From positions 1,054,001 through 1,118,000 of the forward strand of contig NC_089187.1 in NCBI RefSeq assembly GCF_947507565.1: 64,000 nucleotides of DNA, in the 5' to 3' direction. The stretch comes from Oscarella lobularis (taxonomy: Eukaryota; Porifera; Homoscleromorpha; Homosclerophorida; Oscarellidae). Numbering within the stretch: position 1 is the first letter of the stretch; each line of letters begins with the position of its first letter. Below the pieces are notes generated by a model. The model did not search any database and had not been told where the DNA came from. It saw only the letters and a list, made by a program, of their open reading frames with translations. The translations under genes and the position numbers were made by a program. Below are positions 21,914 through 31,959 of the stretch, piece by piece.

Positions 21914-23352
21914 TTGCAGATCTTCCAGCTACGGAAGACAAGCTGGCGGAAATTCGGGAACAGCAGAAGAAAGATGACGTCTGCAGTCTCTTGGCAAAAT
22001 TTTGCGCCAATGGGTGGCCCGACGTCAACGCCCTGAATGGAGAGCTGAAGCTGTACTACAAGGTAACCGGTGAAATTTCGGTCACCGAAGGCCTCCTCCT
22101 TCGCGGAAATCGCCTAATCATTCCGCAAAGTCTTCGTCAAGAAATGCTCGAGCGTCTTCATGAAGGACACCTGGGTATCGTTAAATGCCGAGCCCGAGCG
22201 AATTGCTCTGTTTGGTGGCCAAACCTCTCAGTGCAAATTCAAGAGAAAATCGAAAGATGCGATATCTGCAACAAGGAGAAAACCAACCGGCCGGAGCCGA
22301 TGCTTCAGTCGGAATCCCCAGCCAGACCGTGGCAAATGGTCGGTACGGATTTATTCGAATGGAACGGAAATTCGTACGTTCTCGTGGTGGCCTATTTGTC
22401 CAGGTTCCCGGAATTGGCGAAATTAGAATCGACCACGTCAAGTGCTGTCATCACACACTTGAAGTCAATTTTCAGCCGACACGGTATTCCGGAAATAGTG
22501 CGCTCGGATAATGGCCCGCAATATGCCTCCGAGGCGTTCAAGCAATTTGCCCGCGATTACAATTTCGATCACATCACGAGCAGCCCACACTACCCTCAAA
22601 GTAATGGGGAGGCAGAACGTATGGTTCAAACGATCAAGAATCTACTGAAAAAAGCAAAAGATCCATACGCTGCGATTATGGCCTACCGTGCGACACCATT
22701 GAGTAATGGGTTCTCCCCAGCGGAGATACTCATGGGCCGCCGTCTAAGGACGACGGTCCCAATGGTGCACGAGCAACTGGTCCCCCGGCAGATACCGTGG
22801 AGCGACATCGTGGAAAAGGACAAACAGTCCAGAGAAACACAAAAGCAACAGTATGACAAAAGTCATCGCGCAAAACAACTCCCGCCTCTGGAGGATGGAG
22901 CCGCGGTTTTCCTTCAAGATCGGCGAGAACACGGCAGAGTGTTATCGAAAGCCTCAAGCCCCAGAAGCTACTACGTCGTCACACCGTCCGGCACTTTCCG
23001 CCGCAATAGGAAAAGGTTAATCGTTGCAAACGAGAGAGTGGATACGGAGGACGAAGACGACGATCTCCCTGAAGTCCCCGACGCTCAGGAACCAGCGCAG
23101 CAACAAGCTGAAGAGCCCGATATTGAGGTCGAGGGCGACGACGCAGAAGGCGAGAATCAGCCACCAGCAAATAACGTCGAATCAGTCTTGGATGAGCCAG
23201 TCGTCGGCGCAGAGGAAGGCGCTCGGGTCGTGGAAGAGCTAGGAGAAGAAGCAGCCCAACCTGTCGTCCAAGACAACCAGAGGACGCCAGCTCAGAAAAC
23301 TACCAAAAGTGGTAGACCGTCCAAACCACCGGACAGATACAGCCCGTCGTAA
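21905..23352 (+). pseudogene. Gypsy element 1 integrase
   Basis: A one-nucleotide frame change near 21905 separates this from RNase H; the reading resumes as VIADLPATEDKLAEIREQQ. The integrase has the HHCC zinc site (HEGHLGIVKCRA ... CDICNKEK) and the DDE triad: Asp in MVGTDLFEWNG, Asp in VRSDNGPQYAS, Glu in QSNGEAERMVQTIK. The C-terminus is a long acidic, Gln/Glu-rich tail ending SKPPDRYSPS, typical of gypsy polyproteins without a chromodomain. It stops 24 bp before the 3' LTR. Confidence 0.9.
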
Positions 23353-23375
23353 GGGTCCATCCTCAGAAAGGGGAA

Positions 23376-23540
23376 TGTGGAGTTGGACTATAGTAGTAAG
23401 GTCCCTACTGTAGTTAGGTAATGCATAGATGTTACGTCACGCGATAGTACTTAAGGAGAGGGACTTTCCTTTGAGAGGACTTCCACCTGTACACCAATAA
23501 AGAGGGTACACCCCCAACGGCTACGGAGCGGGACATCACA
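23376..23540 (+). repeat. 3' LTR of gypsy element 1
   Basis: 165 bp, one substitution relative to the 5' LTR, followed by the GGCCC target duplication. Confidence 0.95.
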
Positions 23541-23816
23541 GGCCCCACTCCGACACTTGGCAAATTAATGTTCCGCAAGCAAATTTCTCCCTACAAGTTT
23601 GTTGTGTTTTTCCTCCGTTCGCGTCTTGATATCGTATGCGCGTCCGTAGGCTTGAAGCAATTGCTCGCGAATTGAATCTCAATTTGGTGAAGATAATCGT
23701 TCACTGTTTGTGTCCGAAATTGATTTCGAGTGGCCGTCGTTCTGCGTCTGAAAAGCCGAGTACGTTTTCATTGCCCACCGACTTTTTGCTATGTTTAAAA
23801 ATGCATCGTTTCAGGA

Positions 23817-24285
23817 CTCTATAGACAGCTGGATGATTCGACTCTTATTGTTCTGAACGACACCTTTGGCGAAGCAAACGGCGCCGAATCGTCAACCAGT
23901 CGTCTCGACATAAGCCTACATACGAGTCTTGTCAATTTTCTCCAAGGTAAAAACCACCAGTTCTCATAAATGACATCTTCCAGCTCTTTCTCAGTGACAT
24001 CCAAGACGGCCAAAATAGGCGTTTTTGGTCCGGCTCTCATCGATCGAGCCCGTTCTTCGTCCCAGTTTAGAGCCAACTGCGACGATGACGGGCCAACTGC
24101 GACATTTCGATCTCAAAACGCTAGCCACCGCCGAAGATTTGCTCAGTTTCTTTGTTAACGTCTTCAACGCCATGATGATTCACGCCGTAATCGAAGTGCC
24201 TATCAAAACCGCATTCAATCCGACGAATCTGTACGGAAGTGCCAAAGACAGTGAAGAGAAATATTATGCGGGAGCTCAATATTAG
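23817..24285 (+). pseudogene. DUF547-domain protein fragment
   Basis: Exon-like segments from an AG at about 23816 read YRQLDDSTLIVLNDTFGEAN, then after an intron a segment containing LRHFDLKTLATAEDLLSFF and VNVFNAMMIHAVIE, and stop at TAG 24283. The FF.N.(Y/F)NA..IHA pattern is the hallmark of DUF547, a domain of unknown function found in plant, algal and animal proteins, often with glutaredoxin or DEP domains. The rest of the domain (the YxIGGxxYTLxDIE part) is missing, so the fragment is 3'-truncated. Confidence 0.55.
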
Positions 24286-24529
24286 TCAATTATGTTGTCG
24301 TCAAATATTTTTGTAAGAGATGCCCTCAGAACTACTGTAATAGTGAATTGATTAGTGCAAACCCCAATGCGACGAGCCATTTCAATCTCTTCCCACTTTT
24401 TCAGGACTTTGGACAGCGTACAACATAGGACTAATTGAACAAACTGACCAAAATGAACAAAGTCTCACTAAAATCAGCTAGTGAGATCTGCGAAATCAAT
24501 GCTGTCGACCTGTCCTTCATTTTGCTGTA
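24286..24529. other. No recognisable gene
   Basis: A/T-rich, stops in all frames; nothing identified. Confidence 0.5.
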
Positions 24530-24688
24530 TTGAAAATTCCCGTATACAGTAAGAAAACGGCTTCTTGCTAAAAATCCTAGAAAAGAGGAGGAGCAACGAT
24601 TTTTATACGGGACATACGAGTACTGCTCCTCCTCTTTTCGTGGTTTTTAGCGAGAAGCCGTTTTCCTACTGTATACGGGAGTTTCCAA
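24530..24688. mobile_element. 159-bp foldback MITE
   Basis: Arms of about 68 bp with roughly ten mismatches: TTGAAAATTCCCGTATACAG on the left and its near-complement CTGTATACGGGAGTTTCCAA on the right, both including a GAGGAGGAGCA block, with an 18-bp centre. The whole element can fold into one long hairpin. No encoded product. Confidence 0.8.
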
Positions 24689-24902
24689 TGTAAGTTGTAG
24701 TGAGTCGTGTCAGAACAGTTACTTTAGAGAATCTCACAACAACAATTACAAAAAACAATTACAAAAAAAGATTGCGTCATTTCTTTCATCTACAATTGCT
24801 ACATTTAGCCCTTCTCACGACTTTTAGCCCTCCTCACAAAAAGAATCGATTCTCAACGAGCTACGCGTTCGAACTTCACAAACGTAGTTGTATATAGGTA
24901 GG

Positions 24903-24957
24903 ATCTTAGCATATTTCACTTAGCACCGGCGCAGCGCCCAGTGAAATATGCTAAGAT
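24903..24957. repeat. Perfect 18-bp inverted repeat
   Basis: ATCTTAGCATATTTCACT at 24903-24920 and its exact complement at 24940-24957, with a G/C-rich 19-nt loop; possibly a very short MITE. Confidence 0.75.
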
Positions 24958-25021
24958 GGGTGTGGTGGGCGGGTGTGGTGGGCGGGTGGTGGGCGGGGGT
25001 GGTGAGCGGGGTTGGTGGGCG
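24958..25021 (+). repeat. G-rich GGGTGTGGTGGGC minisatellite
   Basis: About five irregular copies of GGGTGTGGTGGGCGG on the plus strand directly after the hairpin; many GGG runs could form G-quadruplexes. Confidence 0.75.
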
Positions 25022-25373
25022 AAGACTGCGCAAAAAAAGATCTTTTTGTCTATTTATTTGATTGATTGACTTTCACCTGGCAGTGACGAATGCTCCCCTA
25101 TTCGTCGCAATCCAATTTCGTACGGAAAAACGTCGCAGACGTAGAAGCAAAAGCTGGGAAACGTACGGAGGACCTACAACATACAAACTTACAAAAATTT
25201 AATTATTATTATTATAAATCTCACTTTTCCTCTCGCAATCGTGCTCGCTTGACGGCCAAGTGACCGACAGCGTCGCAAACGATGTGACTCTACGCAAACG
25301 AATCAAAAGAGAAGTCGTATCTCCTGCTACATAGAGAAAGTATTGCTACAATGTGCCAATCATATGCACCGAC

Positions 25374-25751
25374 CCCTGTCGAAGAGATTCACGTAAATAA
25401 CGATACTCTGAACACGTCGGACATACCGCGTGATTCAATCGTGTCCTTCTTTGCGTCGTACAAGTGAGACATACGACAGGCGTGGGATTTTCTTACGTAG
25501 TATTGGTTTCTAGGACTTCGTTACCAAGTTATCCGTGGATGTGCGGTTCAAACTGAAAGAGGGGGATCTAGTCACCTTCTGCAATCGACGAATTCTACAC
25601 GGGCGCACCGGCTACGATCCAAAGAAAACGAGAAGGCGAGTTAGAAAAAAAAACGTTATAGATCTTAGTCCTTTTTCTTAGATATTTGCAGGGTTGTTAT
25701 CTCGACTACGACGAAGTCACGTCAAACCTCGTTGCGGGAAATCTACAGTAG
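25374..25751 (+). pseudogene. BBOX1/TMLHE-type 2-oxoglutarate dioxygenase, C-terminal exons
   Basis: The segment at 25514-25640 reads DVRFKLKEGDLVTFCNRRIL then HGRTGYDPKKTRR; after a short intron comes GCYLDYDEVTSNLVAGNLQ and a TAG at 25749. This is the C-terminus of gamma-butyrobetaine / trimethyllysine hydroxylases, Fe(II) enzymes of carnitine synthesis; the LHGR His is the distal iron ligand and the following Arg binds 2-oxoglutarate. An exon before it (DIPRDSIVSFFASYK) fits the family but its donor phase does not match, suggesting a lost base. The first three quarters, with the HxD motif, are absent. Confidence 0.7.
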
Positions 25752-26130
25752 TTAAGTAGTTAGGCCAGTCGCACTATTCAAAGAAAAGACGCTAGCTGGG
25801 TATTATTGGACCACGCTCCTCACAATTTTTATAGGAATGAACACAATAAAAATACGGGGGTTTTCACTATAACCGTCCAGCTCAAAACCTGCAGGCACGC
25901 ACGCACTCAGGCACCACTTAGCTTTTATCGTAAACAGTTGGCACGTAGCCGGACGACGACGACGTGTGAACGTTAACTCTTGTAGGGTCAAACGGCGTTC
26001 CCTTGAAACGAGACCCTTCGGCGTCCCAGGCAACTTTCAGAACATCTTACGCTTTCTGATAAAGAACGCACCAGTTAATTAATCAATAGATTAGAGATTA
26101 GGCTTCTCTCTTCAAAACTACTGCATATAC

Positions 26131-26800
26131 CTGCTGTTCAATGGTTGGCTTTCCTTGCAATTTCTGTCGATGATCGTACATGACGCGTTCAAAGGCGGAC
26201 TGCGTCTCCTGATCGAAATCGTGTATGTGCCGCGACGTGTCGACCTTGGTCAGATCGATTTCCTTGTACTTTCACATGCGCTCCTCGCTCTTCTCCAAGT
26301 TGATCTGGACCGTGCTGCCGTCCACGCTTCACATCGCCTCGTTCGCCTTTACCCTATAGAAAAGTGGCCCGTCCATCAGCACCTGCGGCCACTCGCGTCC
26401 CTCTTCGGTCGTCGACTTCGGCGGCGGCTTCTTGAGCGCCACGCGGAGACGCTGCAAACCGATCTCCACGTCCAAATCACGCGCTTTTGTTCCCTTGGGC
26501 AGCGGCACTTTGATGTCGATATCCAAAAGCGTTTGAGACCAGATGTAGTTTTCCGTCACGCCGCCGTTATAGGCTTCGACTTGCACCGGGACGGGCCTCG
26601 ACGCGGCCACCTGTTTCGCGACGGCCGCTGTCTGTTCCGGCGATAGTTGAGTGAATCGCGCTTTGGGCTTCAGCGGCGGCGGCGGCGTCGGTCGCTTTTT
26701 TCATGGCGGCGGCGACTTCGGCAGGCGATCTGAAGTCTTTTTCCGCTGGTAATTCTTCGTGAATGCCCTGCTTGGAACGTAACTCGTCTGCGTCGCTAGC
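26131..26800 (-). pseudogene. NUDCD3: NUDCD3-like CS-domain protein with two Trp-to-TGA changes
   Basis: Minus-strand reading: an Ala-rich linker, then a CS/p23 domain starting VEAYNGGVTENYIWSQTLLD with VPLPKGTKARDLDVEIGLQ and LMDGPLFYRVKANEAM, then SVDGSTVQINLEKSEERM, and KYKEIDLTKVDTSRHIHDFD with YDHRQKLQGKPTIEQQ before a GT donor at 26130. This order and the HQKLQGKP-like block match NUDCD3, a co-chaperone acting with Hsp90 on dynein components. Both conserved tryptophans of the CS domain (after ANEAM and after SEERM) are TGA (26329-26331 and 26272-26274), so the copy is dead. Confidence 0.75.
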
Positions 26801-26879
26801 CCATCACCGGTACTTACGGAAATACTAAGGAGAAGGCTAAGGAGAAGGCTGTTAGCGAGTCTCTCTCTCTATACGCGTA

Positions 26880-27430
26880 TTGACAACACCAATTAATTGA
26901 TTAATTGAGTGCTGACGAACTTTGTTCCGTTTACGTTTTCCTTTTTGCATGTAATTTCGCAGTTGAATAGAAAAGAAAAAGGCGGCTCCTTCGACGCGTC
27001 GATAAAAAGTCCACCTTTCGCACGGATCCCACACGACGTCCAGTGCATCGCGACCTTGAGTCGAAGACAACTACACAAGGGCAGATCGTAGAAGGAGCGT
27101 CCCATATGGGAAGACACACACCCACTCACCACAAAGTAGTTTTCCCTAAGAAACGCCTCTCGAAGTCTCTGACTAAGCAACTCGGGAACCAACTGGGCTT
27201 TCTGACGTCTCTCCTCGATCACCGACCACCGCGCGTGCTCGTCGTCCGCCGTGAGCGTAAACGCAACGACGACCGTAAGCACACGACTGAAACCTCTCAA
27301 AGCTATAGAATATTGATAAGAACAAGACGCAAACGAGAGACATCAATCTACGGCGTACATCTTGCACAGCTTCAGTCTGTAGCCACGCGGAGGAATGCGT
27401 CGGATGCCGCTGCGGCCTAATGGGGTTTCT
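26880..27430 (-). pseudogene. Unrecognised three-exon gene fragment
   Basis: On the minus strand three segments join through short introns: IRRIPPRGYRLKLCKMYA (about 27345-27410), GFSRVLTVVVAFTLTADDEH with ERRQKAQLVPELLSQRLREA (about 27134-27300, donor GTGAGT), and LDVVWDPCERWTFYRRVEGA followed by a Lys/Arg-rich end and a stop near 26890. The middle exon could start a secreted or membrane protein. I do not recognise the family. Splice signals and the Trp/Cys-rich last exon make a real gene piece likely. Confidence 0.35.
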
Positions 27431-27521
27431 TATGCACTTAACCTACGTATAAGAGATACCGGGTTTTTACTTACCTGGATACCGGTTTAGGTTCCACGCT
27501 TCCAACTCCTGTTCCGAATGC

Positions 27522-29567
27522 GGAAACGATGAGTGCCGCCATTCTTCGCTTGATTACTAAAGAAGCGAAGGATCAGTGCCGTCTTCATTCGCATGAAGAG
27601 GCGAAGAATGAGTGACGTCATCCTTCGCTTGATTACTAAAGAATCGAAGGATGAGTGCCGTCATCCTTCGCTTGATTACATAAGAAGCAAAGGATGAGTG
27701 TCGTTATCCTTCGCATGATTACATTAGAAACGAAAGATAAATGCCGTCATCCTTCTAGAACTTGATTACTAAAGAAGCGAGGAATGAATGCCGTCATCCT
27801 TCGCTTGATTACTAAAGAAGCTAAGGATTAATCCTTACCTTGATTACTAAAGAAGCGAAGGATGAGTGCCGTCATCATTCGCTTGATTACATCAGAAGCG
27901 AAGGATCAGTGCCGCAATTCTTCGCATGATTACTAAAGAAGCGAAGGTTCAGTGCCGTCATCATTCGCATGAAGAGGCGAAGGATGAGTGACGTCGTCCT
28001 TCGCTTGATCACTAAAGAAGCGAAGGATGAGTGCCGTCATCATTCGCTTGATTACTAAAGAAACGAGGGATGAGTGCCGTCAACCTTCGCTTGATCACTA
28101 AAGAAGCGAAGGATAAGTGCCGTCATCACTCGCTTTATTACTGAAAAAGCGAAGGGTGAGTGGCGTCATCCTTCGCTTGAATACTAAAGAAGCTAAGGAT
28201 GAGTGCCGTCATCCTTCGCTTGATTACTAAAGATGCGAAGATGAGTGCCGTCATTCTTCGCTTGATTACGTAAGAAGCGAAGGATGAGTGCTGTCATCCT
28301 TCGCTTGATTACGTAAGAAGCGAGGGATGAGTGCCGTCATCCTTCGCTTGATTACTAGAGAAGCTCAGGATGAATCCTTACCTTGATCACTAAAGAGGCG
28401 AAGGATGAGTGCCCTCATCCTTCGTTTAATTACATAAGAAGCGAAGGATGAGTGCCGTTATCCTTCGCTTGATTACATAAGAAACTAAAGATAAATGCCG
28501 TCATCCTTCTAGAACTTGATTACTAAAGAAGCGAGAGATGAATGCCGTCATCCTTTGCTTGATTACTAAAGAAGCTAAGGATTAATCCTTACCCTGGTTA
28601 CTAAAGAAGCGAAGGATGAGTGCCGTCATCATTCGCTTGATTACATAAGAAGCGAACGATCAGTGCCGCAATTCTTCGCATGATTACTAAAGAAGCGAAG
28701 GATCAGTGCCGTCATCATTCGCATGAAGAGGCGAAGGATAAGTGACGTCATCCTTCGCTTGATCACTAAAGAAGCGAAGGATGAGTGCCGTGATCATTCG
28801 CTTGATTACTAAAGAAACGAGGGATGAGTGCCGTAATCCTTCGCTTGATTACTAAAGAAGCGAAGGATGAGTGCCGTCATCATTCGCTTGATTACTAAAG
28901 AAGCGAGGGATGAGTGCCGTCATCCTTCGCATGATTACTAAAGAAGCTAAGGATGAATGCTTACCTTGATTACAAAAGAAGCGAAGGATGAGTGCCGTCA
29001 TCATTCGCTCTATTATTGAGGAAGCGAAGGATGAGTGCCGTCATCCTTCGCTTGATTACAGAAGCGAAGGATGAGTCCCATCATCCTTCGCCTGATTACT
29101 AAAGAAGCGAAGCATGAGTGCCGTCATCATTCGCTTTATTGCTAAAGAAGCGAAGGATGAGTGGCGTCATCCTTCGCTTGATTACGTAAGAAGCGAAGGA
29201 TGAGTCCCATCATGCCTCGCCTGATTACTAAAGAAGCGAAGGATGAGTGCTGTTATCCTTCGCTTGATTACTAAAGAAGCGAAGGATGAGTGCAGTCATC
29301 ATTCGCTTGATTACATAAGAAGCGAAGGATGAGTGCCGGCATTCTTCGCTTGATTACTAAAGAAGCGAAGGATGAGTGCCGTCATCCTTCGCTTGATTAC
29401 TAAAGATGCGGAGATGAGTGCCGTCATTCTTCGCTTGATTACATAAGAAGCGAAGGATGAGTGCTGTCATCCTTCGCTTGATTACATAAGAAGCGAAGGA
29501 TGAGTGCCGTCATCCTTCGCTTGATTACATAAGAAGCGAAGGATGAGTCCCATCATCCTTCGCTTGA
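27522..29567 (+). repeat. 43-bp hairpin satellite, array 1
   Basis: About 47 tandem copies of a unit CTTGATTACTAAAGAAGCGA + AGGATGAGTGCCGTCATCCTTCG. Each unit holds an inverted repeat (AGCGAAGGATGA ... TCATCCTTCGCT) around GTGCCG. Variants (ACATAAG for ACTAAAG, deletion forms ATTAATCCTTACC, CTTCTAGAACTTG) recur in the same order about 760 bp apart (for example 27727 and 28491), so the array has higher-order structure. It ends inside the SWIM-YqaJ pseudogene that follows. Confidence 0.95.
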
Positions 29568-30880
29568 AATCACTGACAGAGCTGGAGTAGCAATGTCCGT
29601 GCAGCATACTGCCTTCAACTTTGAAGCTGAAACACGACCGCTCCTCATACGGTACCACAAACGAGATTTATACTGCTCTCGAGTATTCTGTTCCACCGCC
29701 AAGCATTTTTCCTTTGACACGTCAATGCGGACAGTCTCGGCTGCCCAAGCAGTTCCACATATGATGCGCTAAGAAGCTTTACGTCACAGATTTGTCAGAG
29801 GACTTAGAAAGTTCGGTTGCATTGCTGCCGGAATGAACGGTTCGTGATACTCTTGTTTGACTGCAAGAACAGCCGGTTTTGTGTTGCAGCCTGCCAGTGC
29901 ATCAAAGAACGACCTTTTCCTTTCCGAGGAGATCATAATAGTGCTGCAAAAACGTTCACTGGCAGTGGATGATGCTGATAGGGCGCTACTCTCTTCAGTG
30001 CACGAGTGACTTTGCATAGCTGATGCCGAGCCCTTCTTTCCAATAAATTTGATATCGCGGATTCTAGCGTAAGGCACTTCCCTAACAGCAGGTGGCAAAA
30101 CCCAGTATGCCTTCTTCTGGGTCACCGTCAACGAATCTCGCAGTCGACAGCCCGCTTCTATCGCCCAAAGAAGCGACGCCACGTGTGAGCAAGCCTCTCC
30201 CATCACGGCCATACAGTTGCAGTGAACGGCTACAATTTTGCCCTATTTTTCTGCTGCAATCCAAGGTTGCAATGGCTTCTCTGACATGCGCTGCGAATGC
30301 TTAACCTATTCCGTATCTTATTGCAGTTGTTTAATTAAACGACAAGACCCTATTATACCTTAGCAGTGACAACGCGGACATCGTCTGTCGCGCCTACACG
30401 AACATAGACGCCATTGACCCAACCAGCGACGAATCGCTGATAGCAATCGAGGCTCTTGTAGTTCATTAGAGCCTCGCTTGTGTAGGGACTCGGCGAGTAC
30501 ACCAAATACATCCCAATGTGGATGTACGTCATTGCCGGCCAAGCGTCGACGTCATCAATCCACGCGGATTGCGGCAATTCGTAAGGATCCTCGCCGCTGA
30601 TTAGCGTCAACTTCTGGTCATAACGTTCTTGGCAACGCATGTTCGAGATGGCTGCTCGGTACCCCTTCAACATTCCCTGTTTTACAACAGTACAGTTATG
30701 CTGAAACCCCCGGATGTCCACTGGCACGGGGGAGTCACCTAATTGCTCACGTGCGTGAAACCCCTCTATATGTAAAAGAAAGTCGGGCAGCTCTTGCATG
30801 TTTCTTCCATCTTGCCATTTCAGCTCAGTGATTGCCTCAAGAGAAGAAGATATCATCGGTTATATTATGCTGAAGTCCAC
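29568..30880 (-). pseudogene. SWIM-YqaJ transposon protein, copy 1, truncated by satellite
   Basis: Minus-strand order: N-terminal region IGMYLVYSPSPYTSEALMNY, KSLDCYQRFVAGWVNGVYV (30353-30560); SWIM zinc finger end MGEACSHVASLLWAIEAG (about 30170-30212); linker with VLPPAVREVPYARI and LAGCNTKPAVLAVKQEYHEP; then the start of a YqaJ-type nuclease, CLAVEQNTREQYKSRLWYRM and RSGRVSASKLKAVCCTD. The reading ends where the hairpin satellite begins, before the nuclease catalytic motifs. This family (SWIM finger plus YqaJ/lambda-exonuclease-like domain) accompanies ISL2EU-type transposons in animals; the complete version lies at 59994-61590. The SWIM part and later exon are in different frames. Confidence 0.7.
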
Positions 30881-30889
30881 GCTTGGAGA

Positions 30890-31790
30890 TTAAAAGCATT
30901 TGGAAAGGTGGGACACTATAGGCAATGCGTCGCACATCAGTAAGAGGGTTTTGACCAATCGAATGTCTGTTATAAGCGTATTCAACCCAAGCGCTTTTGC
31001 GTCGGACCTTTCGAGTCCTTCTCTTTGAAGACTTATGGCAAGGGAAGCAAACGCTGATTTAATTTGGCTTGCACACTTCTCGACGCTGAGCCACCGGGTC
31101 TGCGAAGGTGCCACAAGCTTGCCTTTTTCGTGAAGAAGGTTTTGAATAGCCTCTAGACCTGCTCATCGCACAGCGCTTTTGTCGTAGTAGTCGAAGAGCT
31201 GTCGTAGCACGGAGTTGAACTTCTTCACGTAAGGCACGGAATTGGTAGCTTGCGTCGATGCCAAATTCAAACGGTGGACAGCGCAATGAATCCCAACGGC
31301 TGCTTTGTAGACGTTTTGCATACGTTTGACAACTCCTGTGTGGCAGCCTATCATTACGGATGCCCCGTCCGTTCCAATTCCGACAATTTTACTTCCCTCC
31401 AGAGAGTGAACGTCGAGGAAGTCGAGAACTCTTTTTTTACCGTTTCCGCTCCAGCACTAATCCTTGTTGCTTCTACCGCTGAATCCAAGCTTTCAATTTC
31501 AGGTTGAAGCAGGTCAATTATCTTCAAGAATCTGGAGCAGAGTTTTCCTTCTTCATCGACGAAACGAGCGTGAACAGAAAGTTGTTCTGTGACAGTAGTC
31601 TGTCGTCTCATCCAACATTATGGAGTAGAAATTGCTTTTCCTCAATTTTGAAAGAATGTCATTTTCAATAACTTCAGCAAGGACGATGATCATTTCGTGA
31701 ATTGACTGTTCGCTGGTGTTTAAAGCATTCCTAGCAATGCCAATCTTTTCTTTGATTTGGACACCGAGGTACTCCGCAAAATCCATGAGG
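30890..31790 (-). pseudogene. hAT-like transposase (ZNF862/KIAA1586-like), decayed
   Basis: Minus-strand segments in order: SKLRKSNFYSIMLDETTD, TEQLSVHARFVDEEGKLCSR, VGIGTDGASVMIGCHTGV, AVGIHCAVHRLNLASTQA, then VAPSQTRWLSVEKCASQIK. DETTD, TDGA.VM.G, HC..HRL and the TRWLS block are typical of hAT-derived transposases related to ZNF862/ZBED-type proteins. Frame changes occur after DETTD and at an A7 run near 31435, and a TGA follows KSAVR, so it is inactive. It is unrelated in sequence to the 934-bp hAT-type MITE at 8508. Confidence 0.7.
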
Positions 31791-31959
31791 GGCTCAAAAT
31801 TTGTTGTGTGCGCTATTTTCCTCTTGCAAAAAAGTAAAAACAGGCAAATGCATCATCGATGCCACTAGAAGCGATCTGAGGGTTGACTATTGCTGTCACG
31901 TTTGACCGTTGGCTCTGTGTTTCCACCTTGACGCACTCTCGATGAATCGCAGATTTTTC

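Larger units (their letters stand above)
19105..23540 (+). mobile_element. Complete Ty3/gypsy LTR retrotransposon, 4436 bp
   Basis: Two 165-bp LTRs (19105-19269 and 23376-23540) begin TGTGG and end CATCACA, and differ at one position only (TGTAGACC versus TGTACACC). A 5-bp target duplication GGCCC flanks the element (19100-19104, 23541-23545). An A/G-rich tract AGAAAGGGGAA precedes the 3' LTR as polypurine tract. The primer binding site is probably TGATGTCAGGAG just after the 5' LTR. The near-identity of the LTRs means a young insertion. It landed in the spectrin-repeat reading frame. Confidence 0.95.

Noticed and set aside
26272-26331. UGA reassigned to Trp
   Set aside because: TGA ends the HECT ligase and the Merlin minus gene at the expected C-termini; two decayed codons explain NUDCD3.
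26155-26646. Plus-strand 163-codon ORF
   Set aside because: It is the shadow of the minus-strand NUDCD3 exon, which has clear motifs.
27522-29567. CRISPR array
   Set aside because: Units are contiguous with no unique spacers, the variants form higher-order repeats, and the surrounding genes are eukaryotic; it is a satellite.
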